From contig NZ_JAHAHH010000012.1 of the NCBI RefSeq assembly GCF_018373335.1, positions 1 to 19,547 on the forward strand: a stretch of DNA of 19,547 nt, written 5' to 3'. Positions 14,572 through 19,547 of this stretch are shown in pieces. A program made the position numbers and the translations under genes. How positions within the stretch are numbered: position 1 is the stretch's first letter; every line of letters starts with the position of its first letter. The notes beneath the pieces are model-generated. The model was given only the letters and a program-made list of their open reading frames with translations. It did no database searches and was not told where the DNA came from. Source of the stretch: Negativicoccus succinicivorans (lineage in GTDB: Bacteria; Bacillota; Negativicutes; Veillonellales; Negativicoccaceae).

Positions 14572-16035
14572 TTATAGTTTTGAAAGCGTATCTTTACGCG
14601 CTAAAAGCCATGCGGGAATTAATGAAGCCAGCAAGCCGACGGCCATGGTACCCAGCGCGATCAACAGCGGCTCTTTCAGGAAGGTCAGCGGCAAAGCGAT
14701 CGCCGTATTCGTCGCCATCAGCGAACGGACACCGAGGTAGCCCGCATAACCGAGCACGTAGCCGAGAATTCCGCCGAGGACCATAATCAAACCGTTTTGC
14801 CAGAGCGTCACGGTCAAAAGTTCCGAACGTTTGGCGCCCAGTACGCGCAGGATCGCGCGTTCCGGCAAACGTTGCAGACCGGAGAGGTAGAGCGTGGAAA
14901 GAACGACCAACAGAGCGGCGGCGATGAAGAAGGCGCCGATGTACCACCACATTTTTTCGCCTTGGCCCATCAGGGAGAAGAGCTGAATAATGACCTGCGC
15001 CGGAAAGACCAATTGCGCGTCGTTGCGCCCTTGAAATTCCATGGCGAGTTTCAACGCCTGACCGTAGCCTTGCGGCTGAATCAATACGGCCGTCACCTGT
15101 CCCGCGGCCGCGGCGTGCTCACCGTCGTTCACGACTTGCGCGGCGGGTTTACCCGCGGCGGCAACCTTCGGTTGCGCATGGTCGTGCTCATGCTCTTCTT
15201 CGTGCACGTCGGCGGCATGCTCGTGCTCGTGTTCATGTTCATGTTCTTCTTCGTGCGCGTCGGCGGCATGGTCGTGTTCATGCTCATGTTCGTGCTCATG
15301 TTCTTCTTCGTGCACGGCAGCTTCGTGCTCATGCTCATGTTCATGCTCATGTTCTTCTTCGTGCGCGTCGGCAGCTTCGTGTTCGTGATCATGATCATGA
15401 TGATGTTCATGCGCTATCCAGACGCTACGGATATCCGTTAAAACGGCGTGATCGTACGGGCCTTCCACCGGCGCCAAAATGCCGACGATCGTGTAGGTCT
15501 GGTCTTTGTGGACATGACCGTGCGCGGTCGCGCCGTGAATGGATTGGAATGTGTCGCCGATTTTAGCGCCCAAAAGTTTCGCGGCGCCGTCGCCGATGAC
15601 CGCTTCAAAAGGAGCGTTGAAACGGCGGCCCTCAGCGACTTTCAACCACGGTTCGCTTTGCGGCTTGACCCGATAATCGAAAATCGTGCTTTCGGTGCCG
15701 ACGATGCGAAAGCCGCGCCAGTTGTCGCCGAACGCCAGCGGGATCGCCTGTTTTACCAAAGGATTATTTTTTACATCCTGAAAAACATCGCCGGAGATAT
15801 TACCGATCGGTCGATCCTTCAAATACGCCGTGTTGAGTACCAACTGGTTGGCGCTGCCTTTGGCGCCGACAATTTGTTGGAACGGTTCGGTCGCTTTCGT
15901 GAGTCCGTAATGCATGCCGAACGAAAGCGCGGCGATAAATACGGATGAGGCGATCGCCAGCGCGATTAAAAGCGTCAGCAAAAGCGTTTGCCACGGACGG
16001 TGGCGCAGTTCGCTCCAGGCTATTTGGCGCAGCAT
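14572..16035 (-). CDS. FtsX/MacB-type ABC permease with histidine-rich extracytoplasmic insert
   Basis: A 487-residue permease. One N-terminal membrane helix (about 16-38) is followed by a large extracytoplasmic MacB-like domain (about 40-355), then three membrane helices (about 362-390, 410-435, 450-475) and the FtsX-type ending 'LIPAWLLARKDTLSKL'. The 'LRVLGAKRSEL' coupling segment matches the FtsX family. Residues 209-286 are an insert of four HEEE(HE)n repeats with 30 histidines, a likely zinc or nickel/copper-binding tract outside the membrane. Smaller His clusters occur just before it ('HGATAHGHVH', 167-176). The start is supported by AAGGAGG (16042-16048) six bases ahead, and it overlaps the ATPase gene by 16 bases. 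With the ATPase it should form a type VII-like ABC complex; uptake, efflux or mechanical signalling cannot be told apart from sequence, but the His tract points to metal handling. Confidence 0.92.
   Translation of the reverse strand: MLRQIAWSELRHRPWQTLLLTLLIALAIASSVFIAALSFGMHYGLTKATEPFQQIVGAKGSANQLVLNTAYLKDRPIGNISGDVFQDVKNNPLVKQAIPLAFGDNWRGFRIVGTESTIFDYRVKPQSEPWLKVAEGRRFNAPFEAVIGDGAAKLLGAKIGDTFQSIHGATAHGHVHKDQTYTIVGILAPVEGPYDHAVLTDIRSVWIAHEHHHDHDHEHEAADAHEEEHEHEHEHEHEAAVHEEEHEHEHEHEHDHAADAHEEEHEHEHEHEHAADVHEEEHEHDHAQPKVAAAGKPAAQVVNDGEHAAAAGQVTAVLIQPQGYGQALKLAMEFQGRNDAQLVFPAQVIIQLFSLMGQGEKMWWYIGAFFIAAALLVVLSTLYLSGLQRLPERAILRVLGAKRSELLTVTLWQNGLIMVLGGILGYVLGYAGYLGVRSLMATNTAIALPLTFLKEPLLIALGTMAVGLLASLIPAWLLARKDTLSKL
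15178..15411 (-). repeat. tandem repeat encoding the His/Glu-rich tract
   Basis: An array inside the permease gene codes for units of roughly 17-18 residues of the form A-A-[D]-[A/V]-HEEE-(HE)n, with three to four copies after a first HEHHHDHDH block. Copies differ in the number of HE dipeptides and in HD substitutions. At DNA level it is made of short CAT/GAG-type codons with alternating synonymous choices (catgag/catgaa/cacgaa). Confidence 0.85.
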
Positions 16036-16691
16036 AGGCGGCCTCCTTCCAAACGAATCGTGCCGTCGAGTTTCGCCGCGACGTCTTTATCATGGGTCGC
16101 CACAATCAGCGTGGCTCCCGCCGCACGCGCGCGTTCCTGTAAAAGTTCGATCACGGCCATACCTGTGGCGCGATCCAGGCTGGCGGTAGGTTCATCGGCG
16201 AAAATATAATCGGGATTTTTGATGAGAGCGCGCGCCACCGCTACGCGCTGCTGTTCTCCCATGCTGAGTTCGCGCGGCAATTGATGACCGCGTTCCGGTA
16301 AACCGACCGAGCGCAAAAGTTCTTCTGCCGCGTCGGCACGGGCGCGATCGGGAGTGCGGGCGAAGAAAGCGCCGGCCAGGATATTATCCCGCGCGCGTAA
16401 CGTCGGCAATAAAGAAAAGTTTTGCATGACGTAACCGACATGCGCCGCGCGAAATTCATCGAGCTCGGATTCACGGCAAGCCGTAAGATCTGTGCCGTCG
16501 ATCTGAATGACGCCTTCCTGCGCGCGCGTTAACCCCGCGAGTAAGTGCAGTAACGTCGACTTGCCGCTGCCGCTGGGACCGACCAACGCCCATTGGCTAC
16601 GGTCGCCAAGCTCCAGCGCGTCGATCGCCAACACGATGCGTTCGTGATCGCCGTCGCGATATGATTTTTTCACATTGCGTAAAGTGATCAT
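16020..16691 (-). CDS. ABC transporter ATP-binding protein (MacB/LolD type)
   Basis: 223 residues with a complete ABC ATPase: Walker A 'GPSGSGKST', Q-loop in 'YVMQNFSLLP', signature 'LSMGEQQRV', Walker B 'YIFADEP', D-loop 'ASLD' and the switch histidine in 'VATHDKD'. It belongs to the LolD/MacB group that pairs with FtsX-like permeases. The open frame extends to 16829, but that part overlaps the upstream gene and is not ABC-like; ATG 16691 ('MITLRNVKKSY') is preceded by GGAAGGA (16697-16703) and is the proper start. It begins 10 bases after the upstream stop and overlaps the permease start by 16 bases, so the three products are probably made together. Confidence 0.95.
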   Translation of the reverse strand: MITLRNVKKSYRDGDHERIVLAIDALELGDRSQWALVGPSGSGKSTLLHLLAGLTRAQEGVIQIDGTDLTACRESELDEFRAAHVGYVMQNFSLLPTLRARDNILAGAFFARTPDRARADAAEELLRSVGLPERGHQLPRELSMGEQQRVAVARALIKNPDYIFADEPTASLDRATGMAVIELLQERARAAGATLIVATHDKDVAAKLDGTIRLEGGRLCCAK

Positions 16692-16701
16692 ACATTCCTT
16701 C

Positions 16702-17145
16702 CTATTGCGCTGTAACGCTGTAGGCGTTAATGCGAACCAATGATACAAAGCCCGTTTCCGCGTCGACCGCCGAACCGAGTTCGAGCGAACCGCGCACCGT
16801 GATAGGCGCGTCAAAAGGCAACGCGACAACGGGTTCCTGTAATTTTACGACAACGATATTATTCGGCCAATCGGCGTCTGTCGAACAGAACGGACAAACA
16901 GACATCGGTACTTCCGTTAACACGAAAAAATTAATGGTCGGCGTTAACGGCGGGGCCATAAAGCCTGTCATCTCCACTTCCTGCCCGGCGAGACTTTTCA
17001 AATAATCGGACAAAACCAAACCGCGAACGGTAGAGCCCGCGTACATTTGCCCAAAAGAAAGCGAAGCAGCGGCTTGAACCACTCCGCTGCTTGCGCCTAA
17101 AGCCACAACCAGAGCAAGGACGAGATGCAATAATTTACGTTGCAT
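16702..17145 (-). CDS. secreted DUF3299-like protein with CxxC motif
   Basis: A small exported protein, about 147 residues. Residues 1-25 are a signal peptide (MQRKLLH, a long hydrophobic core, cleavage after VQA). The mature part has 'GQEVEMTGFMAPP', 'FFVLTEVPMSVCPFC' and 'VRGSLELGS', the OB-like layout I associate with DUF3299; this match is from memory and moderate. The CPFC pair could bind a metal or work as a redox centre. Two start codons compete: ATG 17151 is only one or two bases from GAGGAG, whereas ATG 17145 has a normal seven-base gap, so 17145 is preferred. It lies 30 bases after the alkaline phosphatase stop and 10 bases before the ATPase start. No lipobox Cys is seen, so it is likely a soluble periplasmic protein. 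Confidence 0.75.
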   Translation of the reverse strand: MQRKLLHLVLALVVALGASSGVVQAAASLSFGQMYAGSTVRGLVLSDYLKSLAGQEVEMTGFMAPPLTPTINFFVLTEVPMSVCPFCSTDADWPNNIVVVKLQEPVVALPFDAPITVRGSLELGSAVDAETGFVSLVRINAYSVTAQ

Positions 17146-17175
17146 GGTCATGCTCCTCTCGTACTATGTTGTTTA

Positions 17176-19041
17176 TTACTTCGTTGCGTCAATACCCAGA
17201 GCGCGCATGATCGCAAAGAAGATTTCGGTGTTGTCCATCAGACCGTGGAATTCTTCCGAGCCCGGACCGCCGGCCATGACGACGATGTCATCCGCGGAGT
17301 GGACTTCCTGCGTTTCCTTGGTCGAAGGCAACGAACCTTCGACGTAGCGAGCGCCTTTCGGTGCGCGATACGGGTTGCCGATAATCTTGCCGTTTTCGCC
17401 GGTAATCGCCGGTGCTGTCGGTTTCGCCTGGAAACGATAGTTTTCGTAGTGATCCGGGAAGTTGGCGTATTGCAGAGCGAGCGTTACGTCGGCATCCGGA
17501 TCATCCGGGAAGCCGTCGGCGTTGCGGTCCGCGAATGTCGGCCAGCCGGCTTCGGCGTACGTGCGAACCGCGTCGCGGCCTTTCGCGCCGTCATGTTCGT
17601 GGTACGTGCCGGTCAGCGATACGCCGTGCGAGTGGTCGGCAATGACGACGATCAAGGTATCGTCGCCGTTGGCTTTCGCCCAGTCGGTCGCGTAAGCTAC
17701 GGCCTGGTCCAATTCGATCGTGTCGTAAGCGGCGCGTTGCCAATCCATCGTGTGCAACTGTTTGTCAATGCAGGCGCCTTCGGACATCAGGTAGAAGCCG
17801 TTCGGGTTTTTCGAGAGAATATCAATCGCTTTCGCGGTCATTTCAATCAAGTTCGGCTGATCCGGGAAGTTTTTCAGAACTTCCGGATTCTTTTTGAATT
17901 CACGATCCATGTAGACGTTCATATGGTTCATCGTGAAGAGGCCGAGCAGGGGTTTATTGTCGTTGGCTGCCAACATTTCCTGACGGTTGCCGGCGAATTG
18001 GAAACCCGCTTTTTCAAAATCGGCGATGACGTTCTGTTCGTCTTTCCGTTTCGAACCGTTGGTGGAAAGCGGCAGGAAGAACTGCGCGCCGCCGCCGAGG
18101 ATGACATCCGGACGATGGTATTCGGCGAGGTAGTCGGCGGCGATCGCCGGCTGTTCCGCGCGACGACGGGTGTGGGCAGTTACCGCGGCCGGTGTCGCGT
18201 CCGTAATGGCGGCCGTGGATACGATGCCGACGCCCATGTCTTTGGTACGTTTAACGATCTCGGCAATCGTTTCGACTTTCGGATCATCCATCGGATCTTT
18301 GGTGCGGTTTTCATATACGCCCATCGCGTTGACGACGGATTTGTGTCCCGTATTGTAGGCCGATGCCGAGTTCGCGGAGTCGGTGACCAGGGAGTCATAA
18401 CCCGATGTGGTGACAAAGGCCATGTTCGGCAAGTTTTCCATGGACAGATGACCGTTGTAGCGGCCTTCGTAAATGCCTTTGGAAAGAATGCGCGCCGCTT
18501 CTTTGATCTGCGGGCTCATGCCGTCGCCGACAAAGAGGATGACGTTTTTCGCTTTTTTCTTCGCCTTTTCATCGACTACTTTGTAGTTGATGTGGCGTTT
18601 GAGCGCGCCTTTGGAAGTGTTGGCGGCGACAGCGATGTCGATTTCGCCGCGTTCTTTGAAGCTGACATTGTCGATTCGGTACGACGTGTAGTCGTCATGG
18701 ACCGTAACTACCGGCTTTTTGCCGAAGTATTTAGCGGCGTCTTTGCCGTTGACGGTGACGTTTAACGCCGTCGGATGATTGCCGTTGACTTCGACTTCAA
18801 AGTCAAAGCGTTGCCCCTTTAAAAATTTCGCCTGATCGATCGGCATGATCGCGATTCCCGTGCGGGCCGCGCTGCGGGATGCGAGCTTTTGACCGTGCTG
18901 CCAGTCCGCTTTGGCCTGCTGCGACATGTAAGTCGGCATCGGTTCGGATGCGAAACTTACATCAGCGGGCATCGCCAGCGAGAAAATTCCCGCGGCCAGG
19001 AACAAGCGCAAGGTGCATTTGGTAATACTGCGTGCGTTCAT
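17176..19041 (-). CDS. secreted alkaline phosphatase (PhoA family)
   Basis: A 621-residue exported phosphomonoesterase using two zinc ions and usually one magnesium. A signal peptide covers about 1-31 (cleavage near SFA). An N-terminal beta-rich region (about 60-155, with 'FDFEVEVNG' and 'LNVTVNGKDA') precedes the catalytic domain. Catalytic features: D173 in 'LFVGDGMSP', nucleophile S222 in 'VTDSANSASA', 'TDATPAAVTAH' (H290), E421 in 'MSEGACIDKQLH' (H430), D469/H470 in 'IADHSHG', and H581 in 'VHSADD'. An EF-hand-like calcium loop is present at 505-516. The enzyme is longer than E. coli PhoA (about 470) because of the N-terminal region and insertions near 490-570. GGGAGG lies six bases before the ATG. 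It is the first gene of a four-gene operon with the DUF3299-like protein and ABC genes. Confidence 0.95.
   Translation of the reverse strand: MNARSITKCTLRLFLAAGIFSLAMPADVSFASEPMPTYMSQQAKADWQHGQKLASRSAARTGIAIMPIDQAKFLKGQRFDFEVEVNGNHPTALNVTVNGKDAAKYFGKKPVVTVHDDYTSYRIDNVSFKERGEIDIAVAANTSKGALKRHINYKVVDEKAKKKAKNVILFVGDGMSPQIKEAARILSKGIYEGRYNGHLSMENLPNMAFVTTSGYDSLVTDSANSASAYNTGHKSVVNAMGVYENRTKDPMDDPKVETIAEIVKRTKDMGVGIVSTAAITDATPAAVTAHTRRRAEQPAIAADYLAEYHRPDVILGGGAQFFLPLSTNGSKRKDEQNVIADFEKAGFQFAGNRQEMLAANDNKPLLGLFTMNHMNVYMDREFKKNPEVLKNFPDQPNLIEMTAKAIDILSKNPNGFYLMSEGACIDKQLHTMDWQRAAYDTIELDQAVAYATDWAKANGDDTLIVVIADHSHGVSLTGTYHEHDGAKGRDAVRTYAEAGWPTFADRNADGFPDDPDADVTLALQYANFPDHYENYRFQAKPTAPAITGENGKIIGNPYRAPKGARYVEGSLPSTKETQEVHSADDIVVMAGGPGSEEFHGLMDNTEIFFAIMRALGIDATK
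17494..17529 (-). other. EF-hand-like calcium-binding loop in the alkaline phosphatase
   Basis: Residues 505-516 read DRNADGFPDDPD, matching the D-x-[DN]-x-D-G-x-x-D-x-x-D pattern of EF-hand, dockerin and thrombospondin type 3 loops. It is within the insertion after the 'DHSHG' motif. Confidence 0.55.
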
Positions 19042-19055
19042 AGTAACCTCCCCTT

Positions 19056-19070
19056 AATGGAAAATCCATT
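19056..19070. repeat. short palindrome in the alkaline phosphatase leader
   Basis: AATGGA (19056-19061) and TCCATT (19065-19070) form a perfect 6-bp inverted repeat with a three-base centre, between the predicted -10 box and the ribosome binding site. It may be an operator or a small mRNA hairpin. Confidence 0.35.
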
Positions 19071-19082
19071 TTTGCTAAACGT

Positions 19083-19091
19083 ATAATAGCA
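19083..19091 (-). promoter_or_regulatory. extended -10 promoter for the alkaline phosphatase operon
   Basis: On the minus strand TGCTATTAT contains TATTAT (19083-19088) with an upstream TGC (19089-19091). A TTGACA (19095-19100) lies too close to serve as its -35; paired with a weak TAGCAA at 17 bases it could form an alternative promoter. The leader to the ATG would be about 35 bases. Confidence 0.45.
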
Positions 19092-19108
19092 ATCTGTCAA
19101 CAAAATAC

Positions 19109-19203
19109 GGTAAATTTTTCGCCGTTTCTGTGTAAACATGAACGATTATTCAGAAATGTTGCATTTTTACCGGAGACCGCGCGAATTTCCGCAACTGTTT
19201 ACA
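19109..19203. promoter_or_regulatory. cluster of TTTAC/GTAAA sites upstream of the alkaline phosphatase
   Basis: Four TTTAC[AC]-type elements occur upstream of the promoter: on the minus strand at 19131-19136 (TTTACA) and 19109-19114 (TTTACC), 22 bases apart, and on the plus strand at 19166-19171 (TTTACC) and 19198-19203 (TTTACA), 32 bases apart. The spacing is close to whole helical turns. They resemble Bacillus Pho-box half-sites, TT[ACT]A[CT]A; control by PhoP is inference only. Confidence 0.3.
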
Positions 19204-19259
19204 CGAGGAAGAGGAGGATTGACCAAAGAACGTATTATTTTGTAAAATCCGCGTAAGCA

Positions 19260-19285
19260 AAAAGGCAGTCCGAAGACTGCCTTTT
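19260..19285 (-). terminator. intrinsic terminator of the alcohol dehydrogenase gene
   Basis: The stem GGCAGTC (19264-19270) pairs with GACTGCC (19275-19281), extended by A-T pairs. On the minus strand the loop is TTCG and the stem is followed by TTTTT. It lies about 12 bases beyond the stop at 19297. Confidence 0.88.
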
Positions 19286-19296
19286 ATGTTTGTTTT

Positions 19297-19547
19297 TTAT
19301 TTATCGGCTTCGTCAATCAAAACAACCGGTTTAATCAGATCTTTCGGCTTGTCGTGCATCAACTCAAGTGCTTCCGGCAAGTGTTCCATGCCGCGGAATA
19401 CGTGAGTGACGAGTTCGGCGATGCGTAAGCGTCCCGTTTCGACCATGTCCAACAGTTGTTCCATGCGCAGACGACCGCCCGGCGTGAGACCTCCGCGGAT
19501 CTGTTTGTGCGCCATGCCGGCGCCCCACGCTTCGCGCGGGATTTCGA
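19297..19547 (-). CDS. zinc-type secondary alcohol dehydrogenase, C-terminal part (5' end outside window)
   Basis: The minus-strand frame runs off the right edge; 83 codons before the TAA at 19297-19299 are visible. The ending 'PGGRLRMEQLLDMVETGRL', 'ELVTHVFRG' and 'ALELMHDKPKDLIKPVVLI' is the hallmark C-terminus of NADP-dependent isopropanol/secondary alcohol dehydrogenases (Clostridium beijerinckii/Thermoanaerobacter type) and related medium-chain zinc dehydrogenases. Frame continuation upstream reads 'IPREAWGAGMAHKQIRGG', also as in that group, so the ATG at 19515 is internal. The catalytic zinc ligands are outside the window. It has its own terminator and is separate from the phosphatase operon. 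Confidence 0.88.
   Translation of the reverse strand, partial: EIPREAWGAGMAHKQIRGGLTPGGRLRMEQLLDMVETGRLRIAELVTHVFRGMEHLPEALELMHDKPKDLIKPVVLIDEADK

Noticed and set aside
15178..15411. CRISPR-like regular repeats
   Set aside because: The units are contiguous, in frame and encode the His/Glu tract of a transporter; there are no unique spacers.
16692..16829. N-terminal extension of the ABC ATPase frame
   Set aside because: It overlaps the end of the upstream DUF3299-like gene, is unlike ABC proteins, and the ATG at 16691 has a good ribosome binding site.
17140..18765. 541-codon plus-strand open frame
   Set aside because: It is exactly antisense to the alkaline phosphatase, has no recognisable domain, and its composition (rich in V, R, F, D) is what the complement of a GC-biased gene gives.
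19219..19248. Plus-strand TTGACC-N18-TAAAAT promoter-like pair
   Set aside because: It would start a transcript that meets the 19260-19285 hairpin almost at once and leads into the antisense of the dehydrogenase gene; no product is evident.

Overview
The window looks like chromosome from a moderately GC-rich, diderm Firmicute (class Negativicutes, Veillonella/Megasphaera/Negativicoccus-like). Two kinds of evidence point the same way. The core genes are Firmicute in type and order: RNase J, YybS (DUF2232), the c-di-AMP phosphodiesterase GdpP, ribosomal protein bL9, a spore-type Lon protease and DnaB. Yet there is also an outer-membrane TonB-dependent receptor and secreted proteins that make most sense with a periplasm. 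The genus is inference. I see no tRNA, rRNA, CRISPR array, transposase or phage gene.

Left part (1-3576): the 3' end of a LemA-family gene, then two strong intrinsic terminators. The second ends a minus-strand TonB-dependent receptor gene that has a near-consensus sigma-A promoter and a weak Fur-like site. A divergent plus-strand gene for a small DUF805 membrane protein follows, with its own extended -10 promoter and a UUCG-loop terminator.

Middle (3811-14557): one tightly packed plus-strand operon of nine genes, mostly with 1-16 base overlaps or gaps up to about 11 bases: rnjA, yybS, gdpP, rplI, lonC, dnaB, a family 4 uracil-DNA glycosylase, a DUF4931 (HIT/GalT-like) protein and a metallophosphoesterase. 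An extended -10 promoter precedes rnjA, and a long, bidirectional hairpin terminator closes the operon. It joins RNA turnover, second-messenger control, translation, proteolysis, replication and DNA repair.

Right part (14572-19041): a minus-strand operon, transcribed right to left. It encodes a secreted PhoA-family alkaline phosphatase, a secreted CxxC-containing DUF3299-like protein, a MacB/LolD-type ABC ATPase and an FtsX/MacB-type permease. The permease's extracytoplasmic domain holds a tandemly repeated insert with 30 histidines in 78 residues. This is the most interesting part of the window: it looks like an extracytoplasmic metal (probably zinc) handling ABC system wired to a zinc-dependent phosphatase. 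The edge of the window holds the 3' end of a minus-strand zinc-type secondary alcohol dehydrogenase.
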